Source of the DNA: Halomonas sp. HL-48
Lineage (GTDB): Bacteria > Pseudomonadota > Gammaproteobacteria > Pseudomonadales > Halomonadaceae
Assembly: GCF_001314875.1 (NCBI RefSeq)
Contig: NZ_LJZS01000002.1
Span: forward strand, 124,001-188,000
DNA: 64,000 nucleotides
Reading direction: 5' to 3'
Shown: piece after piece, positions 17,568-26,278 of the stretch
Position numbering within the stretch: position 1 is the first letter of the stretch
How the letters are laid out: every line of letters starts with the position of its first letter
Program-made: the position numbers and the translations under genes
The notes under the pieces: model-generated
Database searches by the model: none
Seen by the model: only the letters and a program-made list of their open reading frames with translations
What the model was told of the DNA's origin: nothing

Positions 17568-19766
17568 TTACAGCGGCGTTAGCTTAGCAAACCCCAGCAC
17601 CAGCCATTTAACGCCTTCGCCTTCGAAGCTGACCTGCACCCGAGCGCGGGCACCCTCGCCTTCCGCGTTGAGGATAATGCCTTCGCCGAACACCGGGTGT
17701 GCTACCCCCTGGCCGACGTGCAGGCTGGGCAGGTCGTCGTAACTCTCGACGCTTTGCTGGGCAAACGAGGGACGCGAGGCGGTCACCGGGCGGGACACAT
17801 GCCCGCGCAGGCGCACTTCTTCGAGCAGGTGCGGGGGCAATTCGCGAATAAAGCGCGACGGGCGCGGAAACACTTCCTTGCCGTGCAGGCGGCGGGTCTC
17901 GGCATGAGTGAGGTAAAGTTTCTGCATCGCCCGGGTAACGCCCACGTAGCAAAGCCGGCGTTCCTCTTCGAGCCTTCCCGGCTCTTCCAGCGACATTTTG
18001 TGGGGAAACAGGCCTTCTTCGACGCCGGCGATAAACACCACGGGAAACTCCAGCCCTTTGGCCGAGTGCAGCGTCATCAGCTGCACGCTGTCTTCAAACT
18101 CCTCGGCCTCGTGATCGCCGGCATTGAGGGCGGCTTCGGACAAAAACGCCTCCAGCGCCGCCATGCCTTCACCGGCTTCCGGCGTTTCAAAGGCATCGCC
18201 GTGGGTGAAGGCCCGCGCGGCGTTGACCAGCTCTTCGAGGTTTTCCACCCGTGCCTGGCCTTTCTCGCCGCGTTCGCTCTTGTGATGTTCGATCAGGCCG
18301 GTATGCACGGTCACGTGGTCGATGATTTCGTGCAGGGGGAGCCCGGAAGCGTCGTTGTCCAGCTGCTCGATCAGGTTGGCAAACGCTTGCACGGCGTTGC
18401 CCGCGCGGCCTTTCAGCGTGCCGTCGTGAATCGCGTCATGCAGCGCCTGCCACAGCGGGATGCCCTGTTCGCGGGCGCGCAGGCGGACGATTTCCACCGT
18501 GCGGGTGCCGATGCCCCGGGTGGGCACGTTGATCACCCGCTCAAGCGACGCATCGTCGTCGCGATTGAGCAGCAGGCGCAGATACGCCAGCGCATTCTTG
18601 ATTTCCAGCCGCTCGTAGAAGCGGTGGCCGCCGTAAATGCGATAGGGCATGCCCTGGCGAATCAGCGTTTCCTCCAGCAGCCGCGATTGGGCGTTGGAAC
18701 GGTAGAGAATCGCGATATCGCGGCGGTTGAGCCCTTCGTCGACTTTTTCCTTGATGGTGTCGACGATGAAGCGCGCTTCTTCAAGGTCGTTGAAGCCGGC
18801 GTAGATCGAGATGGGCTCGCCTTCGACGCCCTCGGTCCATAGCTGTTTGCCCATGCGTTCGCTGTTGTGGCTGATCAGCGCGTTGGCAGCATCCAGGATG
18901 GCGCTGGTCGAGCGGTAGTTCTGCTCGAGGCGGACGGTGTGGGTCTCGGGGAATTCCTGCTCGAAGCGGCGGATGTTCTCGACCTTGGCACCGCGCCAGC
19001 CGTAGATCGACTGGTCGTCGTCGCCGACCACGGTCATCGGCGTCTGCATGCCGGTGAGCAGTTTCAGCCAGGCGTACTGAAGCGTGTTGGTGTCCTGAAA
19101 CTCGTCGACCAGCAGGTGGCCGAAGCGCTCGCGATAGTGGGCCAGCAGCGCCGGGTTGTCGCGCAGCAGTTCCAGGCTCCTGAGCAGTAGTTCGCCGAAA
19201 TCGACCAGCCCGCCGCGCTCGCAGGTCAGCTGGTAGCGTTCGTAGAGCTCGACCATCTGGCCCAGGTAGGCATCGCCATCGACATTGACCTGGTGGGGGC
19301 GCAGCCCCTCTTCCTTGCAGCCGGAAATGAAGTGTTGTACCTGGCGCGGCGGAAAGCGTTCGTCGTCGATGGAATAGTCTTTGAGCAGGCGCTTGACCAG
19401 CCGCAGCTGGTCGTCGGCGTCGATGATCTGGAAGTGTTGCGGCAGCCGCGCATCCTGCCAGTGGGTGCGCAGCAGACGGTGGGAAATCGAGTGGAAGGTG
19501 CCCACCCAGACATGGCGCAACGACAGTCCCAGCAGCGCTTCCAGCCGGGTACGCATCTCGCGGGCGGCCTTGTTGGTGAAGGTCACCGCCAGCAGCGCGT
19601 AAGGCGACAGCCCCTCCGCCTGCATCAGCCAGGCAATGCGGTGCACCAGCACGCGCGTTTTGCCCGAGCCCGCGCCCGCCAGTACCAACAGATTGCCCTG
19701 GGGGGCGCTGACCGCTTCGCGCTGGTCGGAGTTAAGCTGATCGAGTATCGCCGTGACGTCGTCCAT
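17568..19766 (-). CDS. uvrD: DNA helicase II UvrD
   Basis: The 732-residue superfamily 1A helicase has Walker A AGAGSGKT near residue 32, motif Ia VTFTNKAAREM, DEFQDTN (motif II), GDDDQSIYGWRGA (motif III), QNYRSTS (motif IV), LMTLHSAKGLEFPVVF (motif V) and RRLCYVGVTRAMQKL (motif VI). Overall likeness is to E. coli UvrD rather than Rep. It unwinds DNA 3' to 5' in nucleotide excision repair and mismatch repair. In E. coli uvrD follows yigB, but here the yigB cluster is 20 kb away. Confidence 0.95.
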   Translation of the reverse strand: MDDVTAILDQLNSDQREAVSAPQGNLLVLAGAGSGKTRVLVHRIAWLMQAEGLSPYALLAVTFTNKAAREMRTRLEALLGLSLRHVWVGTFHSISHRLLRTHWQDARLPQHFQIIDADDQLRLVKRLLKDYSIDDERFPPRQVQHFISGCKEEGLRPHQVNVDGDAYLGQMVELYERYQLTCERGGLVDFGELLLRSLELLRDNPALLAHYRERFGHLLVDEFQDTNTLQYAWLKLLTGMQTPMTVVGDDDQSIYGWRGAKVENIRRFEQEFPETHTVRLEQNYRSTSAILDAANALISHNSERMGKQLWTEGVEGEPISIYAGFNDLEEARFIVDTIKEKVDEGLNRRDIAILYRSNAQSRLLEETLIRQGMPYRIYGGHRFYERLEIKNALAYLRLLLNRDDDASLERVINVPTRGIGTRTVEIVRLRAREQGIPLWQALHDAIHDGTLKGRAGNAVQAFANLIEQLDNDASGLPLHEIIDHVTVHTGLIEHHKSERGEKGQARVENLEELVNAARAFTHGDAFETPEAGEGMAALEAFLSEAALNAGDHEAEEFEDSVQLMTLHSAKGLEFPVVFIAGVEEGLFPHKMSLEEPGRLEEERRLCYVGVTRAMQKLYLTHAETRRLHGKEVFPRPSRFIRELPPHLLEEVRLRGHVSRPVTASRPSFAQQSVESYDDLPSLHVGQGVAHPVFGEGIILNAEGEGARARVQVSFEGEGVKWLVLGFAKLTPL

Positions 19767-19831
19767 ATAAGCCGCTGCCGGGTCGAAAAATGGGCCGTCA
19801 GTTTAGCACAGCCACGACGATAACTTGGCGT

Positions 19832-20686
19832 TCACGACTCTTCGGGAAAGCGCAGCGAGTTAAGGCTCTTCTTCACCGATTTGAGCTGCTCGGCGAGTTT
19901 CGGACCGCGAGTCTTGGCCACGCCCACCGCCAGCACGTCGACCAGTACCAGGTGTGCGATGCGCGAACTCATCGGCGTGTAGATTTCGGTGTCTTCGTGC
20001 ACGTCAATATACAGCGGCAGCGTGACCTCTTCCGCCAGCGGTGAGTCGCTGGGGCACAGGCCAATCACCGTCGCGCCCGCTTCCCGGGCCAAGCGCACGC
20101 TTGCCACCAGCGCCTTGGTGCGCCCGGTTTGCGAAATGGCCACCACCACATCGCCTTCCTTGAGCGTCACCGCCGACATGTTCTGCATGTGGGGATCGGC
20201 ATAGGCCGAGGTGGAAATCTGCAGGCGGAAAAACTTGTGCTGGGCGTCAAAGGCCACCGCGCCTGAGGCGCCGAAACCGTAAAACTCAACGCGATTGGCC
20301 ATCGCCAGGGCATTGACCGCGCGGCCCAGGGCGTCGTTATCCAGGCGGTCGCGCACCGAGAGCAGCGTGCCCACCGTCGAGTCAAAAATACTGTGCGAGA
20401 ACTCCGCGACAGAGTCGCTATCGTTCATCGAGAACTGGGCAAACTGGCTGCCGGTGGCCAGCATCTGCGCCAGCTGGAGTTTAAAATCCTGGAAACCGTT
20501 GCAGCCCAGCGCGCGGCAGAAGCGCACCACTGTGGGCTCACTGACCTTCGCCTCGGTGGCGAGATCGACGATCCGCATGTGGATGACGTCTTCCGGGTTG
20601 CGCAGGACAAACCGGGCCACTTTCTGCTCGGAGCGTCGGAAGTGCTCCATGCGGCGTCTCATTTCATCAAACAGGGCGCGACTCAC
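19832..20686 (-). CDS. hexR: HexR-type RpiR-family transcriptional regulator
   Basis: The 284-residue protein has an N-terminal RpiR helix-turn-helix (ATEAKVSEPTVVRFCRALGCNGFQDFKLQLAQ) and a C-terminal SIS sugar-phosphate domain (about 130-250, with GFGASGAVAFDAQHKFFR and VVAISQTGRTKALV). It matches E. coli HexR closely. HexR represses central carbon genes (Entner-Doudoroff, zwf) and is released by 2-keto-3-deoxy-6-phosphogluconate. No zwf-edd genes are adjacent, so it acts in trans. It is divergent from a small ORF at 20941. Confidence 0.88.
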   Translation of the reverse strand: MSRALFDEMRRRMEHFRRSEQKVARFVLRNPEDVIHMRIVDLATEAKVSEPTVVRFCRALGCNGFQDFKLQLAQMLATGSQFAQFSMNDSDSVAEFSHSIFDSTVGTLLSVRDRLDNDALGRAVNALAMANRVEFYGFGASGAVAFDAQHKFFRLQISTSAYADPHMQNMSAVTLKEGDVVVAISQTGRTKALVASVRLAREAGATVIGLCPSDSPLAEEVTLPLYIDVHEDTEIYTPMSSRIAHLVLVDVLAVGVAKTRGPKLAEQLKSVKKSLNSLRFPEES

Positions 20687-20940
20687 GTGTAGCTCCTTTA
20701 ATCAAGCGGCGCAGCGTTATGTGCCAAGCGTGCGCCCAGTATGCCTGAGTGACGCCCTGAATGGGCAAGCATCGCATTGCGCCCACGTTAGGTTGACACG
20801 GCGTTAGACGATTGTTTTTCGAATTGGTCATCATTTTGTCAAGTAGGTTATAGTAAGAAGTGAAGTGCCGCACTGCATCATCACACAGTCGTCACCGATG
20901 CAGGTGGACGAAGGCATATTCACCTGGAGGAACGTCGATC

Positions 20941-21159
20941 ATGCGAAACGTCGAACGAATCACCTCGTTTAAGAGCGAATTGCTCGATATTTTCATGAGT
21001 ATGGAAGTGAACGAACACGCCGAGCGCCGTCGGAGTGCCGCGCAACGTAATCTGCGCGCACGGCGGGGGATAGAGCTGCACCGGGAATTTCAACAGCTAT
21101 CGCGGGATATCGCCCCCCTGCCGGACGAAGACGAACGGCAAGAGAGCGAACTGCACTGA
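20941..21159 (+). CDS. Small charged protein of unknown function
   Basis: An ATG at 20941 preceded by TGGAGGA gives 72 residues: MRNVERITSFKSELLDIFMS, then a highly basic stretch (AERRRSAAQRNLRARRGIELHREF) and an acidic tail (PDEDERQESE). There is no signal peptide, membrane segment or recognised motif. The strong SD and charge pattern favour a real gene. It is divergent from hexR with about 250 bp between starts and convergent with the symporter. I cannot assign a function. Confidence 0.65.
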   Translation: MRNVERITSFKSELLDIFMSMEVNEHAERRRSAAQRNLRARRGIELHREFQQLSRDIAPLPDEDERQESELH

Positions 21160-21229
21160 TTGACCGTCCCGCTGGCCAGGCCGATTAACCGGCCGGGCCG
21201 TTGCAGGAACGCTCATCAAGGCGCACAGC

Positions 21230-21248
21230 GCCCTGCGTCACGCAGGGC
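21230..21248. terminator. Hairpin between convergent small ORF and symporter
   Basis: GCCCTGCG and CGCAGGGC form a perfect 8-bp stem with a TCA loop, 16 bp from the end of the symporter gene and about 70 bp after the small ORF. No T-run is obvious. Confidence 0.5.
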
Positions 21249-21263
21249 ACAGATGGCCAGTGG

Positions 21264-22607
21264 TCAGAGAATGCCGGTCAGGAACACGACGATAACGCCA
21301 ATCGGCGCGATGAAGCGTGCGACGATGTTCCATACGTTCATGCCCGTCGCGGACAAGGCCAATTCCTGTTCCACGCCCTTGCGCTCCAGACACCACGCCA
21401 CGAAAACAACCGCTCCAAGACCGGTCAACGGCAGCAGAATTTTCGCCGTGAAGGTATCCAGCAGATCGAAGATATTCAGCCCGAAGATCAACACGTCTGA
21501 CCACAGGTTGAACGACAGCAGCGCGGCAACCCCGAGCAGCCATACGGCAATGCCGCTGACCAGCGTCGCGGCGATGCGCGATAGCGACGTACGCTCTTCC
21601 AGCATCTCCACGGTGGGTTCCAGCAGCGAAATCGCCGAGGTGAGCGCGGCAAACGTCAGCAGCAGGAAGAACATCAGCCCGAGTACGACACCGCCGGTGA
21701 TGTTGCCAAACGCGATAGGCAGGGTGACGAAGATCAACCCCGGGCCTTCCCCAGCGCTCAGGCCATTGGCGAACACGATCGGGAAAATCGCCAGACCGGC
21801 CAGCAGCGCAATGACGGTGTCAATAATAATGACCGTGCGCGCTGTGCTCAGCAGGTTGACGTCTTCGCCAAGGTAGGAGCCGTAGGCCATCATGATGCCC
21901 ATGCCCAGCGACAGCGTGAAGAATGCCTGGCCCATCGCAGCCAGTACCACGCCGCCATCCAGTGCGCTCCAGTCGGGGCTGAACATAAACGCCAGCGTTT
22001 CACCAAAGTGGCCCGTGGTCATGCCGTAACCCACCAGAATCAGCATCAGGATGACCAGCGCAGGCATCAGGGAGCGCACGGCACTCTCAAGCCCCTTGGT
22101 CACGCCGCGGGCGACAATGCCGATGACCAGCAGCATGAAGGCGCTGTGCCACAGCAGCAGGGTGCCGGGGCTTGCCAGCATGCCGTTGAAGATCTCACCA
22201 ACGCTGTCGGCATCCTGGCCGCTGAAGGTGCCAATCACCGAGTTCAACGTATAGTTGAGTGACCAGCCGCCAATCACGCTGTAGAACGACAGAATCAAGA
22301 AGCCGGCGAGAACGCCGCTGATACCGACCAGCGCCCACCCCTGGGAGTGGCCGCTTTTCTTGGCCAGCTCGCGCATACTGTCGATGGGGTTTTTCTGGCC
22401 GCGCCGACCTATCATCCACTCAGCGAGCAAAATAGGCACACCGACCAGCGCCACGCAGGCAAGGTACACCAGCACGAACGCGGCACCGCCGCTTTCACCC
22501 ACCATGTAGGGAAATTTCCAGATATTGCCTAGGCCTACTGCAGAGCCTGCGGCGGCGAGCACAAAGGCCATTTTTGATGACCACTGTGCATGTGCAAGTT
22601 TTGCCAT
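21264..22607 (-). CDS. Neurotransmitter:sodium symporter (NSS/SNF) family transporter
   Basis: The 447-residue protein has about 11-12 membrane helices. The N-terminal signature AAAGSAVGLGNIWKFPYMVGESGGAAFVLVY holds the unwound helix 1 that binds substrate and Na+ in LeuT. MhsT and TnaT, bacterial homologues of this size, carry amino acids such as tryptophan, but the substrate here cannot be read from sequence. It is a single-gene unit; its promoter region carries two identical TTTCGAAA palindromes. Confidence 0.88.
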   Translation of the reverse strand: MAKLAHAQWSSKMAFVLAAAGSAVGLGNIWKFPYMVGESGGAAFVLVYLACVALVGVPILLAEWMIGRRGQKNPIDSMRELAKKSGHSQGWALVGISGVLAGFLILSFYSVIGGWSLNYTLNSVIGTFSGQDADSVGEIFNGMLASPGTLLLWHSAFMLLVIGIVARGVTKGLESAVRSLMPALVILMLILVGYGMTTGHFGETLAFMFSPDWSALDGGVVLAAMGQAFFTLSLGMGIMMAYGSYLGEDVNLLSTARTVIIIDTVIALLAGLAIFPIVFANGLSAGEGPGLIFVTLPIAFGNITGGVVLGLMFFLLLTFAALTSAISLLEPTVEMLEERTSLSRIAATLVSGIAVWLLGVAALLSFNLWSDVLIFGLNIFDLLDTFTAKILLPLTGLGAVVFVAWCLERKGVEQELALSATGMNVWNIVARFIAPIGVIVVFLTGIL

Positions 22608-22667
22608 ACATCACCTGTTAATTAATTGATTGATTGTAATGAGTCGTTGTCGGCGCGTTGCGCCGCG

Positions 22668-22714
22668 TTTCGAAAGCGGCAAGAACAGCGAATTGCCCCC
22701 GCCATGTTTCGAAA
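22668..22714. promoter_or_regulatory. Paired TTTCGAAA palindromes upstream of the NSS symporter
   Basis: The 10-mer GTTTCGAAAG occurs at 22667-22676 and again at 22706-22715, 39 bp apart. Each contains the perfect palindrome TTTCGAAA, about 60 and 100 bp upstream of the symporter ATG. They may be operator half-sites; no regulator is known to me for this exact motif. Confidence 0.3.
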
Positions 22715-22774
22715 GTAAGCGCAATTTATCCGATCAGTGGCGTGCATGCCAGTCAGCTGCTCTAAAAAGCCAGG

Positions 22775-23629
22775 TCAAAACAGTTGGCTCTGCTTTTCAT
22801 CCGCAAAAGGGCCAAGGGGTGGCAGTGAGGTGTGGGATTGGAGGTCGTGATACAGCCGTCGGGCAAGGGCCGGAGACTCGCGATTATCGGCAGTATGCAC
22901 AAATAAGAAAGGGGTTTTCCCCTGATTTATCCACAGGGAGAGCTGTTTTTTCCAAGCGTTGAAGTAGTCAATATTGATCGCCTTGTCAACATGGCCAATA
23001 AAACGAATCACAGGATGATTCGCTGTTGAAAGCACGTGTAATGGGACTTTCGGCTTTTCCTGCTGGGCGTGCGCCAGGCCTAGATAGTCATTCGCCGGCG
23101 TCGAAAACAGCGGGCGTACATCGAGCATTACGCGGTCCGCCCGATAAGTTATCAACAATCGGTTAAGGGTCTTCTCGGCGGCGCCCTTGTGGAAAAACTC
23201 AGGATGGCGTACCTCCACCGCGCAGGCCAGATGGGCGGGCCAGGCGGCCAGCAAGGCTTCCAGCTGGGGTAATTCATCCGGGCCAAAATCGCGCGGTAAT
23301 TGGACCATGGTGGGGCCCAGGCGATCGTGAAGCGGAGCAAGGGCCGCTAAGAAGGCCCAGGCATCCTCAAGGCGCGTCAGGCGCTGGTCGTGGGTGACGC
23401 TGGCCGGGAGCTTAAAGCAAAAGCGGAAATGCGCGGGTGCCTGGCGTGCCCAGGCCGCCACCGTTTCCGGCTTGGGCGCACCGCTATAAAAGGTGGTATT
23501 GCCTTCGACGCTGGTAAACACCGCGGCATAATCGCTGAGCAGTTCGGTTTTGGCGTGGCGCGGATAAAGCGTGCCCAGCCAATCCTGGTTGGACCACATG
23601 GGCAAGCCGATATAGAGCGGGCACGTCAT
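22775..23629 (-). CDS. DUF72 (YecE-family) protein
   Basis: Starting at the ATG at 23629 (GAGG about 10 bp upstream) gives 284 residues. The in-frame extension to 23647 begins with TTG and is less likely. DUF72 proteins form TIM-barrel folds of unknown activity. Family features seen are YIGLPMWSNQDWLGTLYP at the N-terminus, VFTSVEGNTTFYSGAPKPETVAAWARQAPAHFRFCFKLP and VEVRHPEFF. It appears to be a single-gene unit. Confidence 0.82.
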   Translation of the reverse strand: MTCPLYIGLPMWSNQDWLGTLYPRHAKTELLSDYAAVFTSVEGNTTFYSGAPKPETVAAWARQAPAHFRFCFKLPASVTHDQRLTRLEDAWAFLAALAPLHDRLGPTMVQLPRDFGPDELPQLEALLAAWPAHLACAVEVRHPEFFHKGAAEKTLNRLLITYRADRVMLDVRPLFSTPANDYLGLAHAQQEKPKVPLHVLSTANHPVIRFIGHVDKAINIDYFNAWKKQLSLWINQGKTPFLFVHTADNRESPALARRLYHDLQSHTSLPPLGPFADEKQSQLF

Positions 23630-23823
23630 GGTAGGGGTCTGCCTCAAGGAAGGTGGCCGCTTAATGTAGCAGCCGGGCGGTTAACGTCCCAGTGCTTGTC
23701 TGGCGGGCAAGGTGCTCTGATGGCATTTTGGTGAAGCTATGGGCGGAAAATATGCAATTGCTGGCGAGGCAGGCGCGTTACTATCACTTAAGCTCTTACT
23801 TACCGGTTTCCAAGGAGTGCACG

Positions 23824-25179
23824 ATGAGCGCAGCGCACGTCAGCAGCGACGACATTCGCGATCAATTTTCCAAGGCCATGTCGGCCATGTACCAGCAGGA
23901 AGTGCCGCAGTACAGTGCCCTGCTGTCGCTGGTCGCCTCGGTCAACGAAGAGGTGCTGGCGGCGTCTCCGGCGCTGCGCGAGACGCTCTCCGTGCATAAC
24001 GAGTTGGCCCGCCTCGACGTTGAGCGACACGGGGCGATTCGCGTGGGCACGGCCGAGGAGCTAGCGCTGCTGCGGCGCATGTTCGCGGTGATGGGCATGC
24101 ATCCCGTGGGTTACTACGATCTGGCGCCTGCCGGCGTGCCGGTCCACTCCACGGCGTTTCGCCCGGTCGACGATGCGGCGCTATCGCGCAACCCCTTTCG
24201 GGTCTTCACGTCGCTGCTGCGCCTGGAGCTGATCGACGATCCCGAGCTTCGCGAGCAGGCCCGCGAGATTCTTGAGGCGCGGCGTATTGTGACCCCGCAG
24301 GCCGTGGCGTTGATAGAGCGCTTTGAACAACAAGGCGGCCTCAACGCCGAACAGGCGGCGCAGTTTGTCGATCAGGCGCTGGAAACGTTTCGCTGGCACG
24401 AACAGGCCACGGTCGACCTGGCCACCTATCAGCGCTTGCAGCAGGAACACCGCCTGATTGCCGATGTGGTGTGCTTCAAGGGGCCGCATATCAACCACCT
24501 GACCCCGCGCACCCTGGATATCGACGACGTCCAGCGGCGCATGCCTCAGGTAGGCATCGACCCCAAGGCGATTATCGAAGGGCCACCGCGTCGCCGGTGC
24601 CCCATTCTGCTTCGCCAGACCAGCTTCAAGGCCCTGGAAGAGCCGATATCGTTTGCCGATGACGCCCGGGGGCGCCACACCGCGCGTTTTGGCGAAATCG
24701 AGCAGCGCGGCATCGCACTCACCCACGCCGGCCGTGCGTTATACGACCGGCTGCTGAGTGAAGCGAAAAGCGCGGCGGCGGCGGATAACGAGGCGCACCA
24801 GGCCCACCTGGCGGCGGTGTTTGAGGCCTTTCCGGATGACGAAACCACCCTGCGGCGCGAGGGGTTGGCGTTTTTCCACTACCACGCCGTCCCCGGTGCG
24901 CATGTGGCCGGGCCGGTCGATGAAGGTGACGTGGAACGGTTAGTGGAACAAGGCGCGCTGACGGTCACCCCAATGATCTACGAAGATTTTCTGCCGGTCA
25001 GCGCGGCGGGCATTTTCCAGTCCAACCTGGGCGACAAAGGCCATGACGGTTACGCACGAGAGGCCAATCAGCAGCAGTTCGAGCAGGCGCTTGGCGTGCC
25101 GGTGGCCGACGAAGTCGCCCTCTACGCCAAACGCCAGCAGGCATCGCTTGAGCAGGCGCTGGCGCAGTTGACGGGTTAA
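23824..25179 (+). CDS. DUF1338 protein, 2-oxoadipate dioxygenase/decarboxylase (HglS/YdcJ) family
   Basis: AAGGAG at 23811 and the ATG at 23824 give a 451-residue protein, near the usual length for the family. The double-stranded beta fold carries conserved motifs DVERHGAIRVG and VVCFKGPHINHLTPRTLDID, with His residues that bind iron in HglS. In Pseudomonas putida HglS converts 2-oxoadipate to D-2-hydroxyglutarate in D-lysine breakdown. No other lysine catabolic gene adjoins it, so the role here is inferred from family only. The upstream extension of the frame to 23692 has no SD and is rejected. Confidence 0.82.
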   Translation: MSAAHVSSDDIRDQFSKAMSAMYQQEVPQYSALLSLVASVNEEVLAASPALRETLSVHNELARLDVERHGAIRVGTAEELALLRRMFAVMGMHPVGYYDLAPAGVPVHSTAFRPVDDAALSRNPFRVFTSLLRLELIDDPELREQAREILEARRIVTPQAVALIERFEQQGGLNAEQAAQFVDQALETFRWHEQATVDLATYQRLQQEHRLIADVVCFKGPHINHLTPRTLDIDDVQRRMPQVGIDPKAIIEGPPRRRCPILLRQTSFKALEEPISFADDARGRHTARFGEIEQRGIALTHAGRALYDRLLSEAKSAAAADNEAHQAHLAAVFEAFPDDETTLRREGLAFFHYHAVPGAHVAGPVDEGDVERLVEQGALTVTPMIYEDFLPVSAAGIFQSNLGDKGHDGYAREANQQQFEQALGVPVADEVALYAKRQQASLEQALAQLTG

Positions 25180-25239
25180 GTGATAGAACAGGCCATAACG
25201 TCGATTCATTCGTCACTGAGGCTTGGAGGGGATAGCAAC

Positions 25240-25683
25240 ATGAGCAAAGGGAAAATTCTGGTATTGCATGGCCCAAATCTAAACCTGTTAGGCAGTCGTC
25301 AGCCGGAAATATACGGGCACGAAACGCTGGACGATGTGAACAACGGCCTGCGGGAAAAAGCGGTGGTCGCCGATTGGGATATCAAGTGCTTACAAAGCAA
25401 TCACGAAGGGGAACTGATCGACGCGATCCATGCTGCCCGTCTTGACGGCACCCAGGCGATTATCATCAACCCCGCCGCATACACCCACACCTCGGTGGCT
25501 ATCCTCGATGCGCTCAATGCCTTTGATGGTCGAGTGATCGAGGTCCATATCTCTAATGTGCACAAGCGTGAAAGCTTCCGCCAGCATTCCTATGTCTCGC
25601 TGCGCGCCGACGGTGTCATTGCCGGACTGGGAACCCAGGGGTATCAGGCCGCCTTGGATGCCGTCTTGAAACCCGCCGTCTGA
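25240..25683 (+). CDS. aroQ: Type II 3-dehydroquinate dehydratase AroQ
   Basis: Starting at 25240 behind GGAGGG gives 147 residues, normal for the dodecameric type II enzyme. Active-site motifs are [16 protein letters not shown] (with the catalytic Tyr), [22 protein letters not shown] and [20 protein letters not shown]. It dehydrates 3-dehydroquinate to 3-dehydroshikimate in the shikimate pathway. Unlike the common arrangement it is not followed by accBC, but by mscL. Confidence 0.95.
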   Translation: MSKGKILVLHGPNLNLLGSRQPEIYGHETLDDVNNGLREKAVVADWDIKCLQSNHEGELIDAIHAARLDGTQAIIINPAAYTHTSVAILDALNAFDGRVIEVHISNVHKRESFRQHSYVSLRADGVIAGLGTQGYQAALDAVLKPAV

Positions 25684-25727
25684 CGTCGCGATACCGCCAT
25701 CAATCCGCATATTCAAAGGGCAGCATA

Positions 25728-26216
25728 ATGGCAAAGATTTTCAAGGAATTCCGTGAGTTTGCTGTTAAAGGCAACGTCGTGGATATGGCGGTGGGGATTA
25801 TCATCGGCGGCGCGTTTACGCTGATTGTGCAAAGTCTGGTGGCCGACGTGATGAACCCGGTCATCGGTTTGCTGGTGGGTGGCATTGATTTTTCGAACCT
25901 GTTTATCGTGCTGCGCCAGGGGGGCACCGAGGGCCCTTACGCAACGCTTGCCGAGGCCCTGGCAGCGGGGGCCGTGACCTTGAACATTGGGCTGTTCATT
26001 AACGCCGTGGTCAGTTTTGCGATCGTCGCCTTTGTGGTATTTCTGCTGGTGCGAACCATCAACCGCTTGAAACGCGAAGAGGCGGTGGCCCCGGCGAGCC
26101 CTGTGGAACAGCCCTGCCCTTACTGCCTGATGATCGTGCCTATCAAGGCCACGCGCTGCGGTCATTGCACGGCGACGCTGCCGGGTGGCGTCGCTGAGCA
26201 TCAGGCCGACAGCTGA
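25728..26216 (+). CDS. mscL: Large-conductance mechanosensitive channel MscL with C-terminal Cys4 motif
   Basis: The first 115 residues are a normal Msc[50 protein letters not shown], a periplasmic loop and the second helix. It opens under hypo-osmotic shock as an emergency valve, fitting for a halophile. The C-terminus replaces the usual helical bundle with a Pro-rich linker and CPYC at 130-133, then CGHC at 144-147, a zinc-ribbon-like spacing. Total length is 162, against 136 in E. coli. Metal binding is inferred. A strong terminator follows. Confidence 0.93.
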   Translation: MAKIFKEFREFAVKGNVVDMAVGIIIGGAFTLIVQSLVADVMNPVIGLLVGGIDFSNLFIVLRQGGTEGPYATLAEALAAGAVTLNIGLFINAVVSFAIVAFVVFLLVRTINRLKREEAVAPASPVEQPCPYCLMIVPIKATRCGHCTATLPGGVAEHQADS

Positions 26217-26231
26217 GCGATTGCCAGCCAT

Positions 26232-26261
26232 AAAAAAAGGTGCCCGCAGGCACCTTTTTTT
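26232..26261. terminator. Bidirectional terminator between mscL and hemY
   Basis: AAAAAAAGGTGCC and GGCACCTTTTTTT pair perfectly with a CGCA loop, giving a GC stem flanked by an A-run and a T-run. It can terminate mscL on the plus strand and hemCDXY on the minus strand. Confidence 0.93.
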
Positions 26262-26278
26262 GTGGCAACCGAGCGGCG

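Noticed and set aside
17697..18842. 381-residue plus-strand frame
   Set aside because: Antisense to uvrD helicase motifs; no SD or recognised domain.
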